From contig NZ_JAMXMV010000006.1 in the NCBI RefSeq assembly GCF_024055715.1, positions 62,001 to 126,000 of the forward strand: a stretch of DNA of 64,000 nucleotides. Direction: 5' to 3'. Below the pieces are notes generated by a model. It was given only the letters and a program-made list of their open reading frames with translations. It did no database searches and was not told the DNA's origin. Position numbers and translations under genes: made by a program. This stretch comes from Actinoallomurus soli (GTDB taxonomy: Bacteria > Actinomycetota > Actinomycetes > Streptosporangiales > Streptosporangiaceae). This document shows positions 41,308 to 50,688 of this stretch, in pieces (within the stretch, counting starts at the first letter, position 1; every line of letters begins with the position of its first letter).

Positions 41308-41506
41308 AGGGCCACACTCTAGTCAGGGAACGAACAGTGGGCGTGCGGCTTTGTGAAATTCGCTCTTAGATCAGTTTCGTCAGCGTGTAGCAGTCTCACT
41401 TCTAGTCTCATTCGTCGACGTTCGCGGCTGTTCACCGGGGGGTCGTCGCTTCGTTCCTGCGCAGGTCACAGACGGTATCGACCTGGCCCGGACGTGGTGC
41501 GGCAGA

Positions 41507-41563
41507 CTTGGAAAGCGTGTTGGGGGCAACCCCTCGCGAGTTCGAATCTCGCATCCTCCGCCA
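41507..41563 (+). repeat. Truncated tRNA-Ser copy (attachment-site copy 2)
   Basis: An exact 57-bp copy of the tRNA-Ser(GGA) 3' part, from the anticodon loop to CCA. The D-arm and 5' acceptor strand are absent, so it is not a functional tRNA. It marks the right end of a 2.7-kb island starting at 38.84 kb. The 41308-41506 sequence before it holds no gene. Confidence 0.9.
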
Positions 41564-41583
41564 GCTTGATCAGGCAAGACATG

Positions 41584-41608
41584 GGCCGGCACCCCCAGGG
41601 TGCCGGCC
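41584..41608 (+). terminator. Hairpin after tRNA-Ser fragment
   Basis: GGCCGGCACCC pairs with GGGTGCCGGCC, loop CCA. It is the likely original or duplicated terminator of the serine tRNA gene. Confidence 0.75.
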
Positions 41609-41710
41609 GATGTGCGTCCTGGCCTTAGGCGTGCCTCAATCACTCGCCGGAGGCAGCAGTGACCTTAGCCCGGCATGCGGCGCGCGGCGTGGTGCGACGA
41701 CCGAGGGTGG

Positions 41711-42403
41711 TCAGGCGGGCTGGCCCATGGGCCGGATGGTCAGGGTGTTGAGGTCGACGCCCGCCGGCTGGTCGAGGGCGAAGCAGATGGCCTCGGCGAT
41801 GGGCTGGGGAGGCAGGGCGAAGGGGGGAACGCTGACGCCTTCCCAGAAGGGTGTGTCGATCATGCCGGGGTTGATGAGGGTGACACCGACGCCGCGGGCC
41901 GTGGCGAGCAAACGCAGGTTCTCGGCGAGCCCGGTGGTGGCCCATTTGGTGGCCGAGTAGAGGTTCCCGGGAGAGTTCTTCAGCCCGGCGACGCTGCCGA
42001 GGAGCACCAGCCGTCCGCCGGTGGCCTCCAGGTGGGGCAGGGCGGCGTGGGCCAGCAGAGCGGGGCCGAGGACGTTGGTGAGGACCATGGGCGACCACCG
42101 GGTCGGGTCGCCGTCCCCGATGGAGTCACCGGTCATGAATCCGGCGTTGGCCACCGCCGCGTCCAGGGCACCGAAGTGCTCCACGGTGCGGGTCACGGCC
42201 GACTCGGTGGCCTCCCAGTCCGCCGCGTCCGAGACGAGACCCAGCACCCGGTCGGGGTGGCCGGCGTCCTCGAGGAAAAGCTTCAGTTTGCTCTCGTTGC
42301 GGCCGGTGACCACCACACGGTGGCCGCGCTCGAGGAGCAAACGCGCGGTGTGGGCGCCGATACCACTGGTCGCCCCGGTGATCAGTACGGTCTTGCTGGC
42401 CAT
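41711..42403 (-). CDS. Short-chain dehydrogenase/reductase
   Basis: A 230-residue SDR with cofactor motif GATSGIGAHTA at residues 9-19, NAG in AVANAGFM, catalytic S in LLGSVAGL and YSATKWA (YxxxK). The ATG at 42403 lies seven bases after AGGAG; another ATG two codons earlier is too close. It is divergent from an MmyB-type XRE regulator that probably represses it, with an inverted repeat GCGTTTAT/ATAAACGC between them. The same module architecture occurs at 17.8-19.5 kb, although the two SDRs are not near-identical. The substrate is unknown. Confidence 0.9.
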   Translation of the reverse strand: MASKTVLITGATSGIGAHTARLLLERGHRVVVTGRNESKLKLFLEDAGHPDRVLGLVSDAADWEATESAVTRTVEHFGALDAAVANAGFMTGDSIGDGDPTRWSPMVLTNVLGPALLAHAALPHLEATGGRLVLLGSVAGLKNSPGNLYSATKWATTGLAENLRLLATARGVGVTLINPGMIDTPFWEGVSVPPFALPPQPIAEAICFALDQPAGVDLNTLTIRPMGQPA

Positions 42404-42516
42404 GGTCATGCTCCTGAAGTGTGGATGGAGGACGGCGGACGGCGGCCCGCGTTGAAGCAGGGCCGTTCGAGTCCGCCAACCCAAGGAAATCGGCGCCGTA
42501 AGAGGTGGGCAAGGTC

Positions 42517-42539
42517 GCGTTTATCGGGGGTATAAACGC
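42517..42539. promoter_or_regulatory. Inverted repeat operator candidate for SDR/XRE pair
   Basis: GCGTTTAT (42517-42524) and ATAAACGC (42532-42539) with a 7-bp spacer lie in the 174-bp divergent promoter region. A further TTTATCGG half-site follows at about 42545. The AT-rich arms stand out locally. Confidence 0.5.
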
Positions 42540-42577
42540 AACCTCTTTATCGGCCGGACCATGGATACCCTGGACGA

Positions 42578-43507
42578 ATGGAACCTCCGTCCGAAGACCA
42601 CACCGGTGATCCCACCGACAACCGCTCGGAGATCCGCGACTTCCTCATCAGCCGACGCGCCAAGCTCACCCCGGAGCGGGTCGGACTGCCCACCAGCCGA
42701 CGCCGACGGGTTCCTGGACTACGGCGCGAGGAGGTCGCGGCCCTCGCCGGCGTGAGCACCGAGTGGTACACGCGGCTGGAGAAGGGGCACATCGGCGGCG
42801 TCTCCGAGGACGTGCTGGAAGCGGTCGCGCAGGCACTGCACCTCAATGAGGACGAGCGCACCTACCTGTTCGAGCTGGCCAGAGCGGCTCGCCCCACCCG
42901 CCGCAGGCCGCACCGCCGCAAGGACGTCAAGATCCCGTCCTCCGTCCAATGGATGGTGGACTCCATGACCATGGCCCCCGCCTTCGTACGCAGCGGTCGT
43001 CTGGACATCGTCGCGAGCAACGCGTTGTGCAGGGCCCTGTACTCACCGATGTTCGACAGCGATACCACCGGCGACCGGGGCTGCGCCAATTTCGCCCGTT
43101 ACTTCTTCCTCGACCCCGGCTCCCCCGACTTCTTCGTCGACTGGGAGGAAGGTGCCAGGGCCACGGTCGCGGTGCTCCGCGCCCAAGCCGGACGTGAACC
43201 TCACGACCGGGTCCTGCGTGAGCTCGTCGGCGAACTTTCCACGCTCAGCCCCGACTTCCGCACCATGTGGGCCAGTCACGACGTCCAAATCCGTCACGAA
43301 GGCGTCAAGCGGCTGAACCATCCCGAAGTCGGCCGCGTGGAGATGACCTTCCGCGATCTGAATCTGCCCCTGCCTCAACGAGCCGTACACGACCTGATCA
43401 TCTACACGGCCGAGCCGGGCACCCCCTCGGAGGACCGCCTCAAACTCCTCGCCAGTTGGACGGCACCGCAGACCCCACCCACGGAACCGATCCGCCCGCC
43501 CCGCTGA
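42578..43507 (+). CDS. XRE-family regulator with MmyB-like ligand-binding domain
   Basis: A 309-residue regulator: HTH RRRRVPGLRREEVAALAGVS then TEWYTRLEKGHIGG (residues about 41-75), then an MmyB PAS-like domain (ASNALCRALYSPMF through LLASWTAP). It is divergent from an SDR, as is the paralogous pair at 18 kb. The ATG at 42578 has no strong ribosome binding site and may be leaderless. Studied relatives bind fatty acids and control their SDR neighbour. A remnant of a DUF4143 gene begins right after its stop. Confidence 0.9.
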   Translation: MEPPSEDHTGDPTDNRSEIRDFLISRRAKLTPERVGLPTSRRRRVPGLRREEVAALAGVSTEWYTRLEKGHIGGVSEDVLEAVAQALHLNEDERTYLFELARAARPTRRRPHRRKDVKIPSSVQWMVDSMTMAPAFVRSGRLDIVASNALCRALYSPMFDSDTTGDRGCANFARYFFLDPGSPDFFVDWEEGARATVAVLRAQAGREPHDRVLRELVGELSTLSPDFRTMWASHDVQIRHEGVKRLNHPEVGRVEMTFRDLNLPLPQRAVHDLIIYTAEPGTPSEDRLKLLASWTAPQTPPTEPIRPPR

Positions 43508-43526
43508 CCTCACGCGTTCATGAGGT

Positions 43527-43671
43527 GACCGTCCAGGGGTCGATCCACCTCGCGGATCGGCCTGGTGACCGATTCCCAGCGGGGTTCGTCTTGTACGCGG
43601 GCGAGCAGTCACTGCCTTTTGGCGACGAACTCAAGGCGTTGCCGATGGCTGCGTTGCGGCAAGGCCGATGA
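43527..43671 (+). pseudogene. 3' remnant of a second DUF4143 ATPase gene
   Basis: The translated sequence HLADRPGDRFPAGFVLYAGE then QSLPFGDELKALPMAAL is almost the C-terminus of the DUF4143 protein encoded at 39.5-40.7 kb. About 85% of the bases match over the last 120 bp, including the position of a near-terminal stop. The rest of the gene is missing. It implies that a related island, or a duplication, once extended to here. Confidence 0.8.
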
Positions 43672-43789
43672 TGGCAAGTCTCGGCTCAGCCGTCCGGCGC
43701 GCCGCATATTCCAGGTAACGCCACCTTAGAGAGTTTTGAATGCAATAATCCCTTCGCGCCGCACGGTGCAGTGTCATCGAGGAGCACGA

Positions 43790-44185
43790 ATGAGAATTCC
43801 GTTCAGAGCAACACTCGGCGTGCCGGTGGCGGCGGTGGTGGCCGCGGGCGTCCTCGCACTCTCGGCCGGTCCCGCCTCGGCGTCCTCACACGGCAAAGAG
43901 GTGGCTCAAACGTTCGGCGGCAGTCTCCACGGCTGCGTTGTATCGCTCTACTACAACAAACACACGGGCTGGGCGTATGCCGATACCGGCGTATGGGCCG
44001 GCGGCCCTTGGCAGTGCAAGGGCTTCGTCAAGAACAATCACGGCGGCAAGAGCTGGACGGCGAAGACCGCCACTGACGCATGGAGCGGAGGGGTGTGGCG
44101 CCCCCGCGGGTACAAGGCTCAGGCATGCTCGTACGCCTACTACAAGGGCAAATACCAAGGCTGGCGTTGCACGAAGTGGTACTAA
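43790..44185 (+). CDS. Small secreted four-cysteine protein
   Basis: 131 residues. The signal peptide (FRATLGVPVAAVVAAGVLAL) has a likely cleavage after ASA. The mature part of about 95 residues has four cysteines (HGCVVSL, WQCKGF, QACSYA, WRCTKW), probably two disulfides, and is rich in Trp, Tyr, Lys and Gly, ending CTKWY. GAGGAGC precedes the ATG. No family is recognised; the composition suits a small extracellular beta-protein or antimicrobial/inhibitor-like protein. It stands alone between the DUF4143 remnant and a convergent secreted esterase. Confidence 0.75.
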   Translation: MRIPFRATLGVPVAAVVAAGVLALSAGPASASSHGKEVAQTFGGSLHGCVVSLYYNKHTGWAYADTGVWAGGPWQCKGFVKNNHGGKSWTAKTATDAWSGGVWRPRGYKAQACSYAYYKGKYQGWRCTKWY

Positions 44186-44217
44186 GGGGCGTGTCCCGCT
44201 TCGTTGCGGAGATCGCC

Positions 44218-44252
44218 CGCCGGGCCGGTACCTCACAGGTACGGGCCCGGCG
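44218..44252. terminator. Hairpin between convergent secreted genes
   Basis: CGCCGGGCC...GTACC pairs with GGTAC...GGGCCCGGCG around TCACA, between the four-cysteine protein gene and the esterase gene. Confidence 0.7.
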
Positions 44253-44291
44253 TGCTTCAACCGGCATGTGGTCGCTCGGTCACCTGCGACA

Positions 44292-45635
<1,344 letters not shown>

Positions 45636-45696
45636 CTACTCCTCCTTCACTCGGGGAGAGGGGCCGCCGCGTCTCACCGGCCGCCCGACGAGGATG

Positions 45697-45710
45697 TCGA
45701 ATCGATTCGA
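45697..45710. promoter_or_regulatory. Perfect 14-bp palindrome upstream of esterase (LacI-type operator candidate)
   Basis: TCGAATCGATTCGA is a perfect palindrome with a central CG step, the layout of LacI-family operators controlling CAZyme genes in actinomycetes (from memory). It lies 62 bp upstream of the esterase start. Confidence 0.55.
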
Positions 45711-45902
45711 CGCGAGATTACGAGGAGCCTGAAACAAGGTCAATGGCGACCGTCAACGTCGGCTCACGGGCGAAACGGAAGCTCACGCCGCGCCCATCCG
45801 TACTGGTCAGGACGCCGGAGCGCGCCCCGCCGCCGACCCGGGATCCGGCGTCGTTTCACGACGGTTTTCATGAAGCGGGGAATGACATGAGGGGCGAGCC
45901 GG

Positions 45903-46460
45903 TCAGTCCTCGTCCGTGCCGGTCCAGCGGGTCTGGTGGCCGGAGGGCCGCGGCAGGGTGCCGTGGACGAGGATCTGCTCGTGGATCTGCTCGAGGGCCG
46001 TTTGCAGCGGTGCGAGCAGGCCGGGGCCCAGTCCGTCGAAGAACATCCGCTTCACCAGGGCGGCGTGGCCCGGGGTGGCCCGGTGCAGCGCGTCCCGGCC
46101 CTGTGAGGTGAGCACGGCGTCGGTCGCCCGGGCGTCGGCGCTCGACGGGCGGCGTTCGACCAGGCCGCGTGCCTCCATGCGCAGCACCTGGTGGGAGACC
46201 CGGCTGCGCTCCCAGCCGATGCGGATCGCCAGGTCGCTGAGCTGCAGCCGCCCGCCGGGAGAGTCGGCCAGGGCGTTGAGGACGTGGAAGTCCTGGAGGG
46301 AGAGGTCGCCCTCGGCCTGCAGTCCGCGGTTGATCTCGTAGTTGAGCCGCAGCGCCACCCGCATGTAGGCGAACCAGGTGGCCTCCTGCTCGGCGGTCAG
46401 CCCGCTCCCGGCCGGGCGCGTCACCGGCCCGTCCGCACTCTCCCGCAGATCCTTCGGCAT
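45903..46460 (-). CDS. MarR-family transcriptional regulator
   Basis: A 185-residue regulator with the winged HTH LSLQDFHVLNALADSPGGRL then QLSDLAIRIGWERSRVSHQV (residues about 54-93), ending with the RRPSSADARATDAVLTSQG wing typical of MarR proteins. GGAGC precedes the ATG at 46460. It is divergent from a medium-chain reductase, and two CGTGACACxTCACG boxes lie between them. It is therefore likely to repress both and to be released by an electrophile or aromatic compound. Confidence 0.9.
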   Translation of the reverse strand: MPKDLRESADGPVTRPAGSGLTAEQEATWFAYMRVALRLNYEINRGLQAEGDLSLQDFHVLNALADSPGGRLQLSDLAIRIGWERSRVSHQVLRMEARGLVERRPSSADARATDAVLTSQGRDALHRATPGHAALVKRMFFDGLGPGLLAPLQTALEQIHEQILVHGTLPRPSGHQTRWTGTDED

Positions 46461-46538
46461 GCCAGCTCCTTCGCATGGTGCCGCTGCGATCAGGCTAGCC
46501 AATGCCCGATGTGCGCGGCGGCACATCGGAACTATTTC

Positions 46539-46579
46539 CGTGACACTTCACGTTAAGGTCCGTTGCGTGACACATCACG
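46539..46579. promoter_or_regulatory. Two MarR-type palindromic boxes
   Basis: CGTGACACTTCACG (46539-46552) and CGTGACACATCACG (46566-46579): each has CGTGA/TCACG arms around four bases, 27 bp apart, in the 148-bp divergent MarR/MDR promoter region. The spacing of nearly 2.5 helical turns suits two dimers. Confidence 0.7.
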
Positions 46580-46608
46580 CATGGCGAGTGCCGTGAGTGG
46601 AGGCGGAT

Positions 46609-47523
46609 ATGACGAAGGCGGTCGTGCTCAGCGACTACGGACCCCCGGAGGTACTGGTCCCGGGCGAGGTCGAGATCGGCCCACCGGGGCCTGGGCAGAT
46701 CCGGGTGAACATCGAGTTCGCCGGGGTCGGACCGACGGACCTGGCGATCAGGTCGGGTCACCTGAAGGGCGCGTTCGGCAACCGCCCGGGGTCGGTCCTC
46801 GGCTTCGAGGCGGCCGGCGTGGTGGACGCGGTCGGCCCCTCGGTGAGCGACGTACGGCCGGGTGACCCGGTCGCGGTCTTCCTGCCCGAACTCGGCGGCT
46901 ACGCAGGGCAGGTGCTGGCCCGCTACTGGGTACGGGTCCCGCAGTCCGTCGGCGCCCAGGACGCCGCGGCCCTGCCGGCCTCCGGTGAGGCGGCGGCACG
47001 GGTCGTCGACGAGACCGGCGTCGCCGCCGGTGAGACCGTGCTGATCGTCGGAGCGGCCGGATCGGTCGGGCTGATCGCCGGTCAACTCGCCGTCGCCCGG
47101 GGTGCCCGTGTGCTCGCCGCGGTACGCCCCGGCGACTTCGACCTCGTGACGGAGGTGGGTGCCACCCCGGTCGCCTACGGTCCCGCGCTGGCGGAGCACG
47201 TCCGGGCGGTCGTCCCGTCGGTGGACGCGGTCATCGACGCCTCCGGCGCCGGAGTCCTCGGCGCCGCGGTCGAGCTGGCCGGCGGAACCGACCGGGTCGT
47301 CACGCTGTCGGACCCGCACGCCGCCGACTTCGCCGTCCGGCTGTCCGGGCCGGACGGGCCCCACATCACGGAACGGCTGCAGGCCGTCATGGCACTGCTC
47401 GCCGCGGGAAGGCTGACCCTGCGCTCGCAGACCGTCGCCCCGCTGGTGGACGCCGCGCAGGTCCACCGCGACCTGGAGAGCCGCACGCTGCGGACCAAGG
47501 TCCTGCTCTCCGCCCAGGCCTGA
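46609..47523 (+). CDS. Medium-chain zinc-type NADP-dependent oxidoreductase (quinone oxidoreductase-like)
   Basis: A 304-residue MDR-family protein. The N-terminal GroES-like part (VVLSDYGPPEVLVPGEVEIG) is followed by a cofactor domain with LIVGAAGSVGLIAGQLAVA near residue 147. There are no structural zinc cysteines, so it belongs to the quinone oxidoreductase/enoyl-reductase branch. The ATG at 46609 has GGAGGCGG immediately upstream. It is probably controlled by the divergent MarR protein and co-transcribed with the alpha/beta-hydrolase starting 35 bp downstream. The substrate is unknown. Confidence 0.9.
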   Translation: MTKAVVLSDYGPPEVLVPGEVEIGPPGPGQIRVNIEFAGVGPTDLAIRSGHLKGAFGNRPGSVLGFEAAGVVDAVGPSVSDVRPGDPVAVFLPELGGYAGQVLARYWVRVPQSVGAQDAAALPASGEAAARVVDETGVAAGETVLIVGAAGSVGLIAGQLAVARGARVLAAVRPGDFDLVTEVGATPVAYGPALAEHVRAVVPSVDAVIDASGAGVLGAAVELAGGTDRVVTLSDPHAADFAVRLSGPDGPHITERLQAVMALLAAGRLTLRSQTVAPLVDAAQVHRDLESRTLRTKVLLSAQA

Positions 47524-47557
47524 AACCTCCGATCACTAATTCCAGAGGAGAATCATC

Positions 47558-48523
47558 ATGACCGACCAGGTCAAGCCCGTACTCGAGCCGGTCGCCCAGG
47601 CGTTCGCCGATGCGAACTCCACGCCGCCGTTCCTGTTCCAGCTGCCGCCCGAGGAAGGGCGGAAGATCGCGGTGAAGGTGCAGACCGACCCCGTGCCCAC
47701 GGTGGCGCCCGCCGACGTCGAGGACATCGAGGTCGACGGCGGCCCGACCGGCAGCGTCCGGGTGCGGATCGTCCGCCCGGCCGGCGCGAGCGGTGTCCTG
47801 CCCGTCATCGTGTACGTGCACGGCCTGGGCTGGGTGTTCGGCGGCCCGGTGACCCACGACCGGCTGATCCGGGAGCTGGCCGCCGGGACCGGCGCCGCCG
47901 TGGTCTTCCCCGACTACGACCTCGCGCCGGAGGCGAAGTACCCGACCCAGATCGAGCAGGTCTACGCCGTCGCCGAGTGGGTCGCCGCCAACGGCGCGGA
48001 CTACCGGCTGGACAGCTCGCGGATCGCCATCGCCGGGGACTCCGTCGGCGGCAACATGGCCACCGTCGCCACCATCCTGGCCAAGCAGCGCGGCGGCGTG
48101 CAGTTCGCCGGGCAGCTGCTGTACTACCCGGTCACCAACGCCGACTTCGAGACGGGCTCCTACCACCAGTTCGCCACCGGCTACTTCCTCGCCCGCGAGG
48201 GCATGCAGTGGTTCTGGGACCAGTACACGACCGACCCGGCTCAGCGGGCCGAGATCACCGCCTCGCCGCTCCGCGCGACCAGTGACGACCTCGCCGGGCT
48301 GCCGCAGGCCATGGTGATCGTGGCGGAGGCCGACGTACTGCGAGACGAAGGGGAGGCCTACGCGGCCAAGCTCCGCACGGCCGGCGTGCCCGTGACCGCG
48401 ATCCGGTACGGCGGGATCATCCACGACTTCGTCGGCCTCAACCCGCTGCGGCACACCTTCGCCGCCCAGGAGGCGATCCAGCAGGGCATCGCCTTCCTCT
48501 CCCGCGTGCTCGGCACCGACTGA
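47558..48523 (+). CDS. HSL-family alpha/beta-hydrolase with altered HGGG motif
   Basis: A 321-residue hydrolase of the hormone-sensitive lipase (Hydrolase_3) family. The nucleophile serine is in IAGDSVGGNMA near residue 167, an aspartate is in VIVAEADVLRDEG, and a histidine is in GIIHDFVGLN. The usual oxyanion motif HGGG(W/F) is HGLGWVFGG here (residues 88-96): one oxyanion glycine is replaced by leucine, which may change substrate or rate. AGAGGAG precedes the ATG. It follows the MDR gene by 35 bp and ends at a strong hairpin. Confidence 0.9.
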   Translation: MTDQVKPVLEPVAQAFADANSTPPFLFQLPPEEGRKIAVKVQTDPVPTVAPADVEDIEVDGGPTGSVRVRIVRPAGASGVLPVIVYVHGLGWVFGGPVTHDRLIRELAAGTGAAVVFPDYDLAPEAKYPTQIEQVYAVAEWVAANGADYRLDSSRIAIAGDSVGGNMATVATILAKQRGGVQFAGQLLYYPVTNADFETGSYHQFATGYFLAREGMQWFWDQYTTDPAQRAEITASPLRATSDDLAGLPQAMVIVAEADVLRDEGEAYAAKLRTAGVPVTAIRYGGIIHDFVGLNPLRHTFAAQEAIQQGIAFLSRVLGTD

Positions 48524-48530
48524 GCCCGGC

Positions 48531-48561
48531 GCCGGGCCGCCGGTAGGGCCGGCGGCCCGGC
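48531..48561 (+). terminator. Terminator after HSL-family gene
   Basis: GCCGGGCCGCCGG (48531-48543) pairs with CCGGCGGCCCGGC (48549-48561), a 13-bp GC stem, followed by CTTG. Confidence 0.75.
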
Positions 48562-48681
48562 CTTGCCGGCGCCACGTCCGGGACGGTCCCGTATCCGGCC
48601 CGTCCCGGACGGTCCCCGGTCCCCGGTTCCGTCGAGACGCCGGCGGAGCCGTCCCCATGAGATCCGTCATGACGCCGGGGT

Positions 48682-49572
48682 TCAGGCGAGGAAGGTCTCG
48701 AGCGCGCGGTTGAGCTGTTCGGGTCGCGCGGCCGGCATGGCGTGGTGGGACACGCCGGGCAGGACCGCGCCGGCCACGTGGGGCATGAGCCGGCGGGCGT
48801 TCGCCGATACCGCGCGAATGTCGTGCGCCCGGCTCTCTCCTGCCAGAAGCAGCGATGTCGGGACGGCGCAGGCGCGCAGTCGCTCAGCAGCGGGCCGGCG
48901 CGCCACGACGATCCTCGCGCCGGGGAACGTACGGCCGAGGCACATCAGCTCAAGCCAGGCCGGGTCGACCTCCGTATTCGCGGTCTCCCATTCGATGAAG
49001 GCGCGCACCCGCTGGGCGCTCGGCCGGACGAACATGGGCAGGGCGCGCAGGCGGTAGCCCGCTCTGAGGCCGGCGAAGCAGTCGGTCGGGTCGAGGAGCG
49101 CGAGCCTGCGCACCCGCCGCGGCGCGTGAAGGGCGTAGTTCAGCGCGAGCCAGCCGCCGTACGAGTGGCCGCAGACCGACGCGCCGTCGAGGCCCAGCGC
49201 CCCGAACAGCGCGTCCAGCCAGTCCATGAATCCGGCCAGGTCGCCGATCGGGCGACCGTCGCCGACGCTACGGCCGGCGTCCCCGATGGTGTCGACCGCG
49301 TACACGCGGAAGGTGCGGCCTAACGCGCCGACGTTGGCGAACCAGACCGTCGACGTGGCACCGGCGCCGTGCAGGAGGACCAGGGGCTCGCCGTCGCGCG
49401 GTCCGCAGACGTTGACGTGGGTCGTGCCGTACGGCGACGGCAGGTCGACGGACTCGACGGGAAGCGGCCACCGGGCCAGGACGGCGTCGTACGCCGCGAG
49501 GTACCCGGCTCGCCCCGGCCACGTCTCCACGGCCGGCCGGGGACGGCCCCGCGGTGACCGATCACCGGCCAT
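48682..49572 (-). CDS. Alpha/beta-fold hydrolase
   Basis: A 296-residue hydrolase. Oxyanion region LVLLHGAGATSTVW is near residue 66, the nucleophile serine is in VCGHSYGGWLALN near residue 141, and the histidine near the C-terminus is in PGVSHHAMPAARPEQ. It belongs to the broad Abhydrolase_1/6 group (esterases, haloperoxidases, C-C hydrolases). No substrate can be inferred. The first about 20 residues are Arg/Pro-rich, so the true start may be internal. It is convergent with the HSL-type gene. Confidence 0.85.
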   Translation of the reverse strand: MAGDRSPRGRPRPAVETWPGRAGYLAAYDAVLARWPLPVESVDLPSPYGTTHVNVCGPRDGEPLVLLHGAGATSTVWFANVGALGRTFRVYAVDTIGDAGRSVGDGRPIGDLAGFMDWLDALFGALGLDGASVCGHSYGGWLALNYALHAPRRVRRLALLDPTDCFAGLRAGYRLRALPMFVRPSAQRVRAFIEWETANTEVDPAWLELMCLGRTFPGARIVVARRPAAERLRACAVPTSLLLAGESRAHDIRAVSANARRLMPHVAGAVLPGVSHHAMPAARPEQLNRALETFLA

Positions 49573-49644
49573 GTGATCACCTCACCTCGTCCAGTCGACT
49601 CTAGAACGATCACGTGAGGCCGTCGAGCGCAGGACCGGCCGTGG

Positions 49645-50550
49645 TCAGAGCAGGTCGGTCAGGGCGGGTCCGAGCTCGGGGAAGGCGAACGTGAAGCCCG
49701 CGTCGCTCAGGCGGGCGGGTACGCAGCGCCGGCCGAGCAGCGCCAGTGCCGGGTCGGTTCGCAGCACGAGCGCTCCCAGCCGCAGGAGCGGCGTCGGGGT
49801 CGGCGGGGCGGGCGGGCGGCGCTGGAGCGACCGGAGCGTCGCCATGAGCTCCCGGTTGCGGACCGGCGAAGGGCTGGTCGCGTGGACGACTCCGGCCATC
49901 GACGGGTCGTCCAGGCAACGGCGGACGATGGCGAGGAGGTCCGTGACGTGCAGCCAGCTGATCCACTGCCGGCCGGAGGCGATCCGCCCGCCCAGTCCCC
50001 AGCGCACCAGGCCGGTGAGGCGGTCGAGCGCGGGGGTGTCGCGGTCGAAGACGACCGCCGTGCGCAGGACGACCCGGCGCTCGGCGGGCGCGTCGGCGGC
50101 GGCCGCCTCCCAGGCCCGCGCCACGCCGGCCATCTGCGGCGGCCCATCGGCGGGCGGATGGTCCTCGGTGATCGTCGCCTCGCCGCCGTCGCCGTAGATC
50201 GCCAGCGTGCTCATCTGGAGCCAGGCGATGGGCGGGTCGTCGAGGTGGGACGCCGCCTCGACGAGGGCGCGGGTCGGCCGGACGCGTGATTCGGTGAGCA
50301 GTTCGACGTTGGCCGGGGTGGGCCGGCGGTCCACGAGTTCGCCCGCCAGGTTCACGACGGCCGCGCCCGCCAGCTCCGCCGCCCACGCGCCCGTGGTGAC
50401 GCCGTCCCAGCCGACCTGCCGGCCGGGGCGACCGGGGTCGTACGGGCGCGGCGAACGCGTCAGCACGACGACCTCGTCACCGCGCGCGGTCAGGTCGGCG
50501 GCGATGCGCCGCCCCAGCGCACCGGATCCCCCGGCGAGAACGACCTTCAT
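49645..50550 (-). CDS. TIGR01777-family NAD(P)-binding epimerase-like protein
   Basis: A 301-residue extended-SDR-like protein. The Rossmann motif GGSGALGRRIA is at residues 7-17, followed by VVNLAGELVDRRPTP, STLAIYGDGG and RTAVVFDRDTPAL. The C-terminal DUF1731-like helix region ends RLSDAGFTFAFPELGPAL. This is the pattern of TIGR01777 (YfcH) proteins, related to SulA and nucleotide-sugar epimerases but without assigned function. GGGGAG precedes the ATG at 50550; the eleven upstream codons are not conserved. Confidence 0.9.
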   Translation of the reverse strand: MKVVLAGGSGALGRRIAADLTARGDEVVVLTRSPRPYDPGRPGRQVGWDGVTTGAWAAELAGAAVVNLAGELVDRRPTPANVELLTESRVRPTRALVEAASHLDDPPIAWLQMSTLAIYGDGGEATITEDHPPADGPPQMAGVARAWEAAAADAPAERRVVLRTAVVFDRDTPALDRLTGLVRWGLGGRIASGRQWISWLHVTDLLAIVRRCLDDPSMAGVVHATSPSPVRNRELMATLRSLQRRPPAPPTPTPLLRLGALVLRTDPALALLGRRCVPARLSDAGFTFAFPELGPALTDLL

Positions 50551-50688
50551 GGAACTCCCCATTCGACGCGGCGACGGCTCCACGCGGGCAACCTGTGAAG
50601 GATCAAGCTTGGCCCCCTTTACGGGCGCAGTGACGATCTTGGTGTTAAGGTCCCCTAGCCTCCCCGGTTTCCAGCGACATGAGGTGTC

